Part shown: in pieces, positions 5,146 to 14,476 of the stretch
Numbering within the stretch: the first letter of the stretch is position 1
Layout of the letters: every line of letters starts with the position of its first letter
NCBI GenBank assembly: GCA_900317405.1
Contig: ONGP01000013.1
Span: forward strand, 1 to 41,173
DNA length: 41,173 bases
Direction: 5' to 3'
Source of the DNA: an uncultured Prevotella sp.
GTDB lineage: Bacteria; Bacteroidota; Bacteroidia; Bacteroidales; Bacteroidaceae
Program-made: the position numbers and the translations under genes
Notes under the pieces: model-generated
Databases searched by the model: none
Told to the model about the DNA's origin: nothing
Seen by the model: only the letters and a program-made list of their open reading frames with translations

Positions 5146-8100
5146 ATGTCATCAATCAACGCAAATGCAACCGTCACTCTTACCGTCAATGGTAAGCAGG
5201 CGCAGGATATGCTAGACAACTTGAAGAAGAAATCCCAAGACCTGGAGAACGCAATCGAGAAAGCTGCTAAGTCAGGTAATAGGGTAGAGCTTAAGCGCCT
5301 CCAGAAAGAGCTAAAACAGACCAGCCGCCAGATTGCACAAATTGAAAGCGCAACTGTCGGCGTGGAAAAGGTTCTGAAGAATCTCGACAAGGCCACGCCT
5401 AAGGAGTTAAACAAGACTTTGACAACACTCAAGAAGCAGCTAAACGGCATCGAGCGAGGTACAGAAGAATGGAAACGTCAGGCCGAAGCCATTCGAAAAG
5501 TAAAAGCGGAACTCACCAAAGTTAATAGTGAACTCACCGTCGGTGAAGGTTTCTGGGATCGCTTCAATCGCAAGATGAACGACTGGCAGACTACGCTTAT
5601 GGGTGCTTTTGCTGCACTCACAGGCATAATCATGGCCGGTCGCTCATCGGTGAAGGCCTTCGCGGATATGGATGCCGAGATGGCCAATGTACGCAAGTTC
5701 ACTGGAATGACATCGGATCAGGTGTCTGACCTCAATGAGGAGTTTAAGAAAATGGACACACGAACCGCCCGCGAGCAGCTTAACGTGCTAGCAGAAGATG
5801 CTGGTAAGTTGGGAAAAAAATCAAAGGAAGATGTTCTGGGCTTCGTTCGTGCTGCAGATCAGATTGACGTCGCACTTGACGAACTTGGCGACGGTGCCAC
5901 GCTGACCCTCTCCAAACTCACTAATATCTTTGGAGATGAGCAGCGTCTAGGCACAGAAAAAGCCCTTCTTGCCGTTGGTTCTGTTATCAACGAGCTCTCA
6001 CAGAACTGCACTGCCTCGGCTCCATATCTTGCCAACTTTGCAAAGCGTATGGCAGGCGTCGGTGCCCAGGCTGAAATGACTATCCCGCAGATTATGGGAT
6101 TCGCTGCAGTTCTCGATTCTCAGGGCCAGGCCGTTGAGATGTCGGCCACTGCTGTCTCAAAGTTGATTATGGATATGTTCAAGCAGCAGGATAAAGTCAT
6201 CAAGGCCACAGGAATGAACGCTCAGAAGTTCAAAGAAGCACTGGCCAAAGGTACTAACGAAGGCCTTTTGATGCTTCTTGACACACTTAACAAGCTAGGT
6301 AACATCGATGTCCTGGCGCCTGTATTCAAGGATATGGGTGAAAATGGCGCCCGTGCAGCTCAGGTCATATCAGCGCTTGCAGGCAATCTTGATATGGTTC
6401 GCTGGGAGCAGGAGGAAGCGGCCAAGGCATTCAAGGAGGCTACTTCTGTCACAAAGGAGTACAACGTTCAGAACACTACTGTCCAGGCTGGGCTTGACAA
6501 GGCAAAGAAGCGCGTCAAGGAGATGGCCATAGAGCTAGGCGAGAAGCTGCAGCCCGTAATGCGCCACGTACTTTCATCTACAACACTGATTCTGAAAGTA
6601 CTGTCAACAGTCGTTGATTTCATCACTAAATACAAGGCAGAAATCGCAATGGCCACTGCAGCAATCATCGGCTATTACACAGCAGTTAAGTTGCAATATG
6701 TATGGTCGCTCAGATTTGTTGCAGTCCAGAAGATGAAAGCGGCATACCTCACAATTGAAGAAGGCCTTCTTGCTGCATCAATACTCAAACACAAGGTATT
6801 AAGAGGCGAAATTACAGCAGCTGCAGCTGCGCAGACGTTCTTCAATAAGGTCCTGAAGGTCAATCCCTTGGGAGCAGCCATCACCGCAATGACAGTTCTC
6901 ATCGGTCTGTACGTGAAGTTTGCCCGCTCATCATCTGATGCAGCCCAGGCACAAAAGCGCTTAAAGGACATCGAGGAAGAAGCCGACCGCAATACACGTG
7001 GTGAAATTGCACGTATCGAACAGCTGAAGAAAACTATTGAAAACGAGACTCTTTCAGTCAACACCCGCCGAAAGGCTATTGAGGAGCTGCAGAAGATCGT
7101 ACCTGACTATCACGCAAGCATCACAGAGGAAGGCAAGCTCTACGGACACAACGCCCAGATTCTGAAGAATTACACAGAGCAGCTGAAAAACTCTGCCAAG
7201 ATCAAGGCCGCACTGGATAAGTTACCCGAAGCCGAGAAGCAGCGCGACGAGCATTTTAATCACGCCTCCAAGAATATTCAAGCAGCCTATTTCAACGAGA
7301 AGATGGGCCAGCAATCCGAGTCCGAGGCAATCCGCAATGCTAATGTAAGCCCCACAGCATATCGCGCATGGAAGCTCCAGCAGAAGCAGTATGACGCCGC
7401 TGTCACCCAGTATAACAACGTGATTGACACTCTCACCGCTGAGAATCAACGTTTGGCTGACGAAGCATCAAAGATTTCCAAGCATACTGGTGGTAACGGC
7501 TCAGGTGGAGGTACAGTCCCGACTACAGACGACAAGAAGAATAAGGACCGCTTCAAGGCAGAGAAGGACTGGAAGTCCAAGGAAGAAGCACTAAATCGTA
7601 TCAGTTATTCTACAGGACAGGAAAACTATGAGCAGTACCAACAGCGAATCCTCGAGATAGAGATCGAGTACCAGAAAAAGATCCTGGCACATACTGACCT
7701 CACCGAAAAGGAAAAGCTAGAGGCAAAAGCAGCATACGCAGAGGCCGCGAAGAAGCAGACTGACGAGCATATCAAGTCAACAGCCCTGCAGGAAGTCAAC
7801 GCCTATAATGAGTCTGTTTCACTCCAAAAGCAGCGCTATATCGACGGAGAAACAAGCCAAGACGTTTATCAGCACACTCTGGAACTCCTGGAACTCCATC
7901 ACCTCCGACGCATGACCAAAATCTACGAAGAAGGTTCGACCGAGTATCAGCAGGCCTACAATAAGTATCAGGACAAGTTGATTGCCGACCAGAAGCGACG
8001 CCAGCAAGAGACAGAGGCTGCAGAGAAGAAGTATAAAGACCGACTCAAGAAGATTAAGGCTGACTATTTCGGGGATAATCTGGGTGAACGTTATAGCAAA

Positions 8101-9189
8101 TATATGACCGACCTCGAAGCCCTTAAACAGGTATACGACCAAGAGTTACAAGCTACCAATGACAACGCCCGTGAGAAGCTCCGCATCGAAGAAGCCTACC
8201 AGAAAGCAAAGAAGGCCTTGCGCCAACAATATGGTATCGACGAGTTGGACGATAACAAGAACTTTCTCCAGCTGTGGACCGAGGACGTACAGGAGTGGCT
8301 ACAGTCCGACTTGGGAAAGTCTGTCACAGGTACGCTCGACGTTATTTCTTCCGGAATGTCGAGCATATTCCAGCAGATGACATCACTCATTCAGGCTGAA
8401 ACAGATATTCAGGTCGCCTCTATTGAGAAGAGATACAAGGCAGAGATCTCTAATGCCGAGGGTAACAACTATATCGTTAAGAAGCTCGAGAAGCAGAAAG
8501 AAGCCGAGATTGCCAAGGTAAAGACCGACGCTAATAAGAAGATGTTCAAGATGCAAGTAATGCAGGCCATTGCTCAGACTGCTACATCTGCAATCAACGC
8601 CTATAGTTCTGCAGCAGCTGTGCCACTCGTCGGTTATATCCTGGCACCAATAGCAGCTGCATCGGCCATCGCTGCAGGAATGCTTCAGGTAGCGGCTATC
8701 AAGAAGCAGCAGGAAGCATCTGCAGCACAAGGATATGCCAAAGGTGGATTCACTGGTCAGGGTGGCAAGTATGAGGTGGCCGGCGTCGTCCACAAAGGAG
8801 AATGGGTTGCCAGTCAGGAATTACTGATGTCCCCCGTAGCCCGCCCGATGATTGATGCATTGGACTATGCCCAGCGAACGAACACAATAGGTTCATTACG
8901 CTCGGAAGATGTTTCAAGAAGCATCGTAGCTCCGAGCGTGTACGCACAGTCCACACAATCATCGCCCACAGTAATCCTACAGCAATCCACGCCTGATGCT
9001 CAGTCTGAAATCGCTGCAAGTCAGGCCGCCCTGAAGGAGTATGCCGATGTTATTCGCCAGTTAAAACAGCGTCTTGACGAACCATTTGTGACAGTCAACA
9101 CAGTTACTGGTGATACTGGTATCAAGCAGGCACAAGACGAATACGACCAACTTATGCGTAACAAATCCCCCAAATCTAGAAGAAAGTAG
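5146..9189 (+). CDS. Phage tail tape measure protein, TP901 family
   Basis: A 1347-residue protein that sets tail length and is threaded through the tail tube. Residues about 1-130 are coiled coil. The TP901-type core follows (about 175-470: MANVRKFTGM, LNVLAEDAGKLGKKS, GAQAEMTIPQIMGFAAVLDSQGQAVEMSATAVSKLI). Hydrophobic segments lie near 145-160, 495-510 and 578-595. A long charged coiled coil covers about 600-1070. Another Ala-rich hydrophobic stretch lies near 1150-1185. The C-terminus has the GGKYEVAGVVHKGEWVASQELL block seen at the end of many tape measures. The gene is intact. At about 4 kb it implies a long non-contractile or contractile tail. Confidence 0.95.
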   Translation: MSSINANATVTLTVNGKQAQDMLDNLKKKSQDLENAIEKAAKSGNRVELKRLQKELKQTSRQIAQIESATVGVEKVLKNLDKATPKELNKTLTTLKKQLNGIERGTEEWKRQAEAIRKVKAELTKVNSELTVGEGFWDRFNRKMNDWQTTLMGAFAALTGIIMAGRSSVKAFADMDAEMANVRKFTGMTSDQVSDLNEEFKKMDTRTAREQLNVLAEDAGKLGKKSKEDVLGFVRAADQIDVALDELGDGATLTLSKLTNIFGDEQRLGTEKALLAVGSVINELSQNCTASAPYLANFAKRMAGVGAQAEMTIPQIMGFAAVLDSQGQAVEMSATAVSKLIMDMFKQQDKVIKATGMNAQKFKEALAKGTNEGLLMLLDTLNKLGNIDVLAPVFKDMGENGARAAQVISALAGNLDMVRWEQEEAAKAFKEATSVTKEYNVQNTTVQAGLDKAKKRVKEMAIELGEKLQPVMRHVLSSTTLILKVLSTVVDFITKYKAEIAMATAAIIGYYTAVKLQYVWSLRFVAVQKMKAAYLTIEEGLLAASILKHKVLRGEITAAAAAQTFFNKVLKVNPLGAAITAMTVLIGLYVKFARSSSDAAQAQKRLKDIEEEADRNTRGEIARIEQLKKTIENETLSVNTRRKAIEELQKIVPDYHASITEEGKLYGHNAQILKNYTEQLKNSAKIKAALDKLPEAEKQRDEHFNHASKNIQAAYFNEKMGQQSESEAIRNANVSPTAYRAWKLQQKQYDAAVTQYNNVIDTLTAENQRLADEASKISKHTGGNGSGGGTVPTTDDKKNKDRFKAEKDWKSKEEALNRISYSTGQENYEQYQQRILEIEIEYQKKILAHTDLTEKEKLEAKAAYAEAAKKQTDEHIKSTALQEVNAYNESVSLQKQRYIDGETSQDVYQHTLELLELHHLRRMTKIYEEGSTEYQQAYNKYQDKLIADQKRRQQETEAAEKKYKDRLKKIKADYFGDNLGERYSKYMTDLEALKQVYDQELQATNDNAREKLRIEEAYQKAKKALRQQYGIDELDDNKNFLQLWTEDVQEWLQSDLGKSVTGTLDVISSGMSSIFQQMTSLIQAETDIQVASIEKRYKAEISNAEGNNYIVKKLEKQKEAEIAKVKTDANKKMFKMQVMQAIAQTATSAINAYSSAAAVPLVGYILAPIAAASAIAAGMLQVAAIKKQQEASAAQGYAKGGFTGQGGKYEVAGVVHKGEWVASQELLMSPVARPMIDALDYAQRTNTIGSLRSEDVSRSIVAPSVYAQSTQSSPTVILQQSTPDAQSEIAASQAALKEYADVIRQLKQRLDEPFVTVNTVTGDTGIKQAQDEYDQLMRNKSPKSRRK

Positions 9190-9190
9190 T

Positions 9191-11164
9191 ATGGAAATAA
9201 TAATCAATGGCAAAATCGCCTGTCTAAAGAAGAATACATCATTCGAGTATATAGCAGAAAACCCCTTGTTCACAGGCTCTGACAGCTATTCGCTTACAAT
9301 CACATTCCCGCTAAGAGGATGCCCGCAGAACATTGCTATCTTCGGCCATCTCTATCGTCAGGACGTGGTGAAGAACAAGGTAGTTTTCGACTGCGAAATC
9401 CGTGACAAGCAGTTCTACAAAGCAGGCTGCATCACTGTCACCCAGATTTCAGAAGTAGAAGTTAAGACACAGTTTCTGGAGGGCCGCAGTGAACAGAATT
9501 TCAGTGACACTTTCGATAACATCTATCTCAATCAGCTTGATTTAGGCTATCCCACCAGCAGCCCATCGGATTTGAGTGCCGCAGAGTCTTGGGCAGGCTA
9601 CTATCCAACAGCTGACTATTTAGCCCTTCCATGGGTGAACAACACATCGGGCAATCTGCAGAACACAGTAGAAAAAGATGCTGATGGTAATTTCAAATGG
9701 GCCTCAGGTCTGGGGAAACTATCATTCCAGCCATACCTATTATATATATTAAAGAAGATCTGCAGCGCTATTGGGTATTCTGGTAGCTTCTCTGCTATAA
9801 ATAACAGCTATTGGAAGCATCTGCTTATCTGCAACACGCTTCCTGTAGCCTGGTCACAGGCTAACTTTGCTACAGCTCTTCCTCATTGGTCGCTCACAGA
9901 GTTCTTTGAACAGCTGGAGCTTCTGATGGGAGGTGAGTTCTCAATCAATCACAAGGCCAAGACAATCAAGTTCGAATTCACTCATAAGATAGCACATAAT
10001 ACAGCATCGGTGAAGATAGACAAGGTCATTAACAAGTACTCGGTGGACGTTACTCAGGACAACAAGTCTGACTACATTGCTACAAGGAATCTGGCTTATT
10101 CAGACAATGATAATCGTTTCTGGGCATTTAAATCCTGCCAGTGGTATATTGACAAATATAAGGATGGTGCCAAGGTTTACAATAAGTTATCGGACCTGCT
10201 GAATGATGTAAAGTCCCTAAAGGAAAGTGGAATTTATATTTCTGACAACGGCCGTGGAAATACCACGAAAAGTTATGTCCGTGGTTATCCCGTATCCTCT
10301 GATGGTAATCGTCTGTTCTACGCTAAGGATGTCGACACATATTTTATAATGTATTGCTACAAATCGGAGTTTTACGAATCAACACACGTAAAGATCACTA
10401 ACACTGACTACAAATGGTACAAGTACTACAATCGCCTGATGCCGGTCAACCAATTTGGTAAGTATATCTTCGACAAGAAGGCGGACGACGTTGAGCTAAA
10501 CATCGTACCAGCGTGGATTGATGATACAGATGCCGGCCTCGGGCCTTGCCTGTTCCTTGAATGTGGAGAGATGGGCAGCGCTGTGTCCTGGACTAGCGAC
10601 GATAGTTCTAGTTCAGAAGGCACAGTCTCTGGAAATACAGGTAGCAGAATGGGAGGAACAAGAAGCGGATCTTTCGATGGTTATAGAGGAGATAGCGAGT
10701 ACCGCAGGACAATGTCTGATGTCGACTATGACGGTGGTGCTTTAGCTCAAGGCTATGCTGGCCGTCTTATTCAGAATGGCGACCAGGAGAAAAATGATGC
10801 TTATTTTGATAAACTATATGTCGGTTTCTGGGACGGAGTCATCCGTAAGCCAGGTCTTCTGCCACGTCCGATGGTTGATACAGTCGAGGTCGACGATGAT
10901 TTTACTGCAGTTACCACTTCGTATTCACTCCGTATTAATAAGAAGAAAGGCACTGATGCTCAGGGAATCCCGTATAAGTACACATATGACATAGACAACA
11001 AGAAGAAGTACACCTTCTCATTCCTGGCCACCAATATTCCTGACCCTCGCGCCATGTTTTACATAGAAGGAAGTCGTTATATATGTGAGAAAATAACAGC
11101 GACTTTCCATGAGTCCACAGGAAAGTCGCAGTTACTTAAAGGAGTGTTCTATCGAGTTATCTGA
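9191..11164 (+). CDS. Large phage tail protein, probably distal tail or baseplate hub
   Basis: A 657-residue protein starting one base after the tape measure stop (TAG-T-ATG); the open frame extends upstream inside the tape measure gene. It has no signal peptide. The N-terminal 110 residues are beta-rich and begin like distal tail proteins (MEIIINGK, YSLTITFPLRGC). The middle (about 230-330) has a hub-like pattern (LTEFFEQLELLMGGEFSINHKAKTIKFEF). A Ser/Gly-rich, probably flexible insert lies at about 475-520. The C-terminus is again beta-rich. Position directly after the tape measure is where distal tail and hub proteins are encoded. I cannot assign a named family. The stop lies inside the 3' end of the convergent integrase gene. 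Confidence 0.65.
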   Translation: MEIIINGKIACLKKNTSFEYIAENPLFTGSDSYSLTITFPLRGCPQNIAIFGHLYRQDVVKNKVVFDCEIRDKQFYKAGCITVTQISEVEVKTQFLEGRSEQNFSDTFDNIYLNQLDLGYPTSSPSDLSAAESWAGYYPTADYLALPWVNNTSGNLQNTVEKDADGNFKWASGLGKLSFQPYLLYILKKICSAIGYSGSFSAINNSYWKHLLICNTLPVAWSQANFATALPHWSLTEFFEQLELLMGGEFSINHKAKTIKFEFTHKIAHNTASVKIDKVINKYSVDVTQDNKSDYIATRNLAYSDNDNRFWAFKSCQWYIDKYKDGAKVYNKLSDLLNDVKSLKESGIYISDNGRGNTTKSYVRGYPVSSDGNRLFYAKDVDTYFIMYCYKSEFYESTHVKITNTDYKWYKYYNRLMPVNQFGKYIFDKKADDVELNIVPAWIDDTDAGLGPCLFLECGEMGSAVSWTSDDSSSSEGTVSGNTGSRMGGTRSGSFDGYRGDSEYRRTMSDVDYDGGALAQGYAGRLIQNGDQEKNDAYFDKLYVGFWDGVIRKPGLLPRPMVDTVEVDDDFTAVTTSYSLRINKKKGTDAQGIPYKYTYDIDNKKKYTFSFLATNIPDPRAMFYIEGSRYICEKITATFHESTGKSQLLKGVFYRVI

Positions 11165-12305
11165 GTGTTGGGAGCATCTCGCTAACACTGCTTTCTACAT
11201 TTTTCTTCAAGATCTTAGCATAAATCTGTGTAGTGGCAATGTTCTTGTGCCCGAGCATTCGTTTTACTTTCTCGATGGGGATGTCATAGGAAAGCATGAG
11301 CGTAGCAAATGAATGGCGACCGATGTGGCAGGTTACACTCTTGGTGATATCAAGTTTCTCCTGTACGATGTGAAGATAGTCATTTACTCTCTGATTGGCC
11401 ATATAAGGGAGTTTGAAGTCATACTTCTCTAGTACAGCCATTGCTGGAGGTAGGATAGGGGTGAAGAACTTTGAGCCAGTCTTCAAGCGCTCTCCATCGA
11501 TATAATAACAATTTCCATACTTCTCTGTCATTGTTTCGAAATCAAAGAGGCACACGTCGCAATAGGCTAGTCCCGTATAGGCCATAAATATAAATAGGTC
11601 TCTGGCACGGTCTTTATATCCAGTGAGCTTTGCATCACGAATCTTGATGATTTCCTCTTCTGTTAGAGGATTGCGCTCCTTGTTCGAACCCTTTGGGAAA
11701 GATACATGGTCGTAGGGATCGCTGGCAATCATCTCCATCTGCCACAGAATCTTGGTGTACTTGTGTACTTTCTTGTGGTAGCCGTTGATAGTATAGTCAG
11801 TTCTGTTCTTGGGCTTTCTGAGCCAGGCATCATACGCACGTACATTGGTTGGTGTCAGGTCTGCGAATGTGTTAAGGATGCCTGACTCTTCAAGGCTATC
11901 AAAAACAACATTGAAATTCTTGATAGAGTTCTTTGCCAAATCCTCGTCCTGCATGTGATTACGGCAGAATTCCACAAAGCTCTGTCGAAGGTCTGTACCT
12001 TTAAACATCAGAGTTGGGTCCTCAGGTTTATCTGAGGTTGCTTGGTTAATATGGCTGTTGAAATTCTCAATAGTCATATCTTCACCCAGGACAGTCATGG
12101 CATTAATGATGTGCTCATAATGCATAAGTTTAGCCTGAATGTCCTTACTCTGCACCATAGCCTCCCATTTTTCAGGAGTTGATTGTGCTACTGACTCAAA
12201 TTTGCGCTCACCTTCCTTGAGGTAGATGCAAATGTCGATTGTTCCCTTTCCGGTCTTCTCGAAAGTCTTTCTGCGATCAAAGATCACTTTAATGTTCTTA
12301 ATCAT
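11157..12305 (-). CDS. Tyrosine recombinase/integrase of the prophage
   Basis: A 382-residue Bacteroidetes-type tyrosine integrase with three parts: an N-terminal arm-binding domain (about 1-95), a SAM-like core-binding domain (about 100-205) and a catalytic domain (about 212-382). Visible catalytic residues are Lys276 (LKTG), His327 and Arg330 (HIGRH), His353 (LGHKN) and the nucleophile Tyr362 (TTQIYAKI). The first catalytic arginine, normally in TGLR, is replaced: the motif here reads TGLAYCD, as known from several Bacteroides integrases such as IntDOT. The gene converges on the tail gene and overlaps it by 8 bases. Repeats upstream probably serve as arm sites. Confidence 0.95.
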   Translation of the reverse strand: MIKNIKVIFDRRKTFEKTGKGTIDICIYLKEGERKFESVAQSTPEKWEAMVQSKDIQAKLMHYEHIINAMTVLGEDMTIENFNSHINQATSDKPEDPTLMFKGTDLRQSFVEFCRNHMQDEDLAKNSIKNFNVVFDSLEESGILNTFADLTPTNVRAYDAWLRKPKNRTDYTINGYHKKVHKYTKILWQMEMIASDPYDHVSFPKGSNKERNPLTEEEIIKIRDAKLTGYKDRARDLFIFMAYTGLAYCDVCLFDFETMTEKYGNCYYIDGERLKTGSKFFTPILPPAMAVLEKYDFKLPYMANQRVNDYLHIVQEKLDITKSVTCHIGRHSFATLMLSYDIPIEKVKRMLGHKNIATTQIYAKILKKNVESSVSEMLPTLR

Positions 12306-12619
12306 ACCTTTTTAATTATTAGAATTTTGATACTTTTTGATACAAGGTGGCAGACAAAAGGTCTGAAGGTATGATCAGGTAGAGTATGACACATCACGGC
12401 TCCTTTTACCCATGGAATAGGGTATCAAAAGCAGTCATTGTGTATCAAAACCTCTTTGGTGTATCAAAAATGGTATCAAAAAACACCATTTCCAATTGAT
12501 TCCAAGTCATTCCAATCAATTCCAAATCATTCCAACTGAACTGCCGTTGTTACAACATGTAGGAATCTTCTAATCGACTTTGAATCAATAAGTTATAATC
12601 GATAAATTTCTCTTATTTT
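12306..12619. promoter_or_regulatory. Integrase control and probable arm-site region
   Basis: No gene is seen here. The nine-base word GTATCAAAA occurs four times in one direction (12422, 12442, 12461, 12473) and twice inverted (TTTTGATAC at 12325 and 12335). From 12488 to 12537 the word TTCCAA occurs five times at an exact 10-base period, one per helical turn. Such arrays beside an integrase are typical of integrase or excisionase binding sites. Confidence 0.55.
12488..12537. repeat. Five 10-base repeats of TTCCAA
   Basis: TCCAA starts at 12491, 12501, 12511, 12521 and 12531, each preceded by AT or TT. The spacing puts all copies on one face of the DNA helix. Confidence 0.7.
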
Positions 12620-12664
12620 AAAGCAAAAGCGTCAGGATCTCTCCCAACGCTTAAGTTTTGCTTT
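12620..12664 (-). terminator. Terminator of the tRNA-Lys pair
   Basis: AAAGCAAAA (12620-12628) pairs with TTTTGCTTT (12656-12664), with GCGT/ACGC nested inside. Read on the minus strand it directly follows the tRNA 3' end. Confidence 0.6.
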
Positions 12665-12665
12665 G

Positions 12666-12738
12666 TACACCCGCAGAGGCTCGAACTCTGGACACCCTGA
12701 TTAAGAGTCAGGTGCTCTACCAACTGAGCTACGGGTGC
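12666..12738 (-). tRNA. tRNA-Lys(CTT), second copy in the transcript
   Basis: A 73-base cloverleaf on the minus strand. The acceptor stem GCACCCG/CGGGTGT ends in a G-U pair, the D arm contains AGCTCAGTTGGTAGAGC, and the anticodon arm CCTGA-CTCTTAA-TCAGG gives anticodon CTT. The T arm contains GTTCGAGCC. The discriminator base is A and CCA is not encoded. It is identical to the copy at 12784-12856. Its 3' end faces the integrase, the usual orientation for a tRNA attachment site. Confidence 0.97.
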
Positions 12739-12783
12739 ATCAAAAATTTTGGTGGCTTTTTATTGCCTTTTTCTTGCGAAATG

Positions 12784-12856
12784 TACACCCGCAGAGGCTC
12801 GAACTCTGGACACCCTGATTAAGAGTCAGGTGCTCTACCAACTGAGCTACGGGTGC
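12784..12856 (-). tRNA. tRNA-Lys(CTT), first copy in the transcript
   Basis: Identical in all 73 bases to the neighbouring tRNA. The identity extends a few bases on both sides (79-base direct repeats at 12664-12742 and 12782-12860, period 118). Both copies are probably cut from one transcript. Confidence 0.97.
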
Positions 12857-12900
12857 ATCATTTTTCGCTTTAAATCAGCTCTCTTGCTGAATTGCGGGTG

Positions 12901-12932
12901 CAAAGGTACGACTATTTTTTGAAACCACCAAA
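12901..12932 (-). promoter_or_regulatory. Promoter of the tRNA-Lys pair
   Basis: On the minus strand TTTG (12929-12932), 20 bases, TACCTTTG (12901-12908): a full match to the Bacteroidetes promoter, about 45 bases before the first tRNA. Confidence 0.85.
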
Positions 12933-12970
12933 CTTTTTTGCGATTTTCTTCAAAAAAACATCAATTTCAT

Positions 12971-14461
12971 CTAAAAATCACGTGTGTTTATGAATCCTTC
13001 GATGTTTTCATACCTTCTTTTCATCATTCGGTTGTATATATTGCGAATCCAAAGATGATGGGTCGCGATGAATGCTAAACCGATAATACATAATATAATA
13101 TATGTATAGGTGAGACCGATGAGCAGGTAGCCCAGACCGGTGATGAGTACCGGACCGAAGAATGCAAAGAGCTCGATGAAGAGTTGCATGCCATTTTCGA
13201 AGTTGCCCTTAGCCGTTACCTTTAGCTGCAAGGGGATGGTCTGCTTGTTGTATACAGCCAACTGGAATATCACAAAGTGAAGGAATCCGGCTGTGAGCAG
13301 CATGTAGGCAAATAGCATAAGTATGGTGTACTTGCCGGCAAACACGGCTGGCAGCATGATGACAAACGGAATGATGAGTATAGAACTATAGAAATAGAAC
13401 TTGGCCTGGAGCAGCGCGATAAGGTTTTCGCGGTGCATCATCAGCAGTTCGATATAGTTTCCCTCCTGACCCATAATCTTGATAAGAGCGGTGGCGCCAT
13501 AGATGGCGAAGCAGTACAGGCACCAGAAGTTCTGCATCAACTCGTTGTCGTAGATAGGGGTATAGGCCACAATGAGCGAGAACATCACCACAGCCACCAT
13601 GCTGAAGATGCAACGGGTGCGCATGGTCTTGTTGCGGATATTTGACTTGAGCTCGATCTTGAGGTATTCGCCTACCAGACCGAATCGCTCGAAGAATGCG
13701 AACTGCGACACGTGCTTAAGCTCCTTCTCGGTTTTCTTGGAAATCTCCTCGTAGACGTACTTGAACTGGAAGTAGCGGTTGACGAAGAACAGACCGCAGA
13801 TGATGGCTAGCACTATCGGCAGGAAGTACCACGACATGCCAAAGGCTACGTAAGCATCGAATGCCTTGTCGAGGGCTTCGGCCTTGTGGTTGAGATTGAA
13901 CAGCACAGGGCTGAAGGGTAGGGCGTAGAAGGCCAGACCCGGGATGAGCCACAGCACGGTGCGATTGATGAGTGTGCGGAAGAAGAGGTAGATCTGGCTG
14001 TTGAGAATCATGAGCACCAGACACGCGATGACCTCGTAGAGCACCGGGCCGAAACTCTCGCCTGCAAACAGCAGTATGATGCCGTAAGGCACAAACATAC
14101 AGAGCCACAGGAAATTATAGCCGCTTACATGTTCGCCCACAAGGAAACACTCAATTGCGCTATAGCGCGATATCGGCTGCAGTATGTAGGGCTTAACCAT
14201 CATGCCAGGAGTGGTCTGCACGATGAATCGCAGCAGAAAGTCGATGGCCATATAAATGGTGGCGGCGCCAATCATCTTGCCGGCTGTGCCATCGGCACCA
14301 AGACCGATAAGGCATCCGTACATAACCAGGTAGAACCCAAACATGATGGCTCCGAAATAGATTAATCCCTTAGCCCACTTGTTTTGTTCGAACGCTGGGC
14401 TGCGCTTATAGCTAAGGTTAGTGTTCTTACGAAGAAGACGGTACAGTTGAAATTTGTTCAT
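12971..14461 (-). CDS. DUF5687 family multi-pass membrane protein (ABC-2-type permease-like)
   Basis: A 496-residue inner-membrane protein with roughly ten to twelve hydrophobic segments spread over its length. Its N-terminus is cytosolic and basic (FQLYRLLRKNTNLSYKRSPAFEQNKWAKG), and a soluble stretch lies near residues 235-275. It matches my memory of the Bacteroidetes DUF5687 family, usually found beside an ABC ATP-binding protein and thought to be its permease. No such ATPase gene is next to it here. It is the last gene after ftsK and the LolA-like gene, 15 bases behind the latter. Its role is unproven. Confidence 0.7.
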   Translation of the reverse strand: MNKFQLYRLLRKNTNLSYKRSPAFEQNKWAKGLIYFGAIMFGFYLVMYGCLIGLGADGTAGKMIGAATIYMAIDFLLRFIVQTTPGMMVKPYILQPISRYSAIECFLVGEHVSGYNFLWLCMFVPYGIILLFAGESFGPVLYEVIACLVLMILNSQIYLFFRTLINRTVLWLIPGLAFYALPFSPVLFNLNHKAEALDKAFDAYVAFGMSWYFLPIVLAIICGLFFVNRYFQFKYVYEEISKKTEKELKHVSQFAFFERFGLVGEYLKIELKSNIRNKTMRTRCIFSMVAVVMFSLIVAYTPIYDNELMQNFWCLYCFAIYGATALIKIMGQEGNYIELLMMHRENLIALLQAKFYFYSSILIIPFVIMLPAVFAGKYTILMLFAYMLLTAGFLHFVIFQLAVYNKQTIPLQLKVTAKGNFENGMQLFIELFAFFGPVLITGLGYLLIGLTYTYIILCIIGLAFIATHHLWIRNIYNRMMKRRYENIEGFINTRDF

Positions 14462-14476
14462 TGCTTATTTAGTTTT

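Noticed and set aside
12971-14461. Possible disruption of a DUF5687/ABC ATPase pair by the prophage
   Set aside because: The tRNA pair with its own promoter lies between, so the element cannot have split these genes at its present edge.
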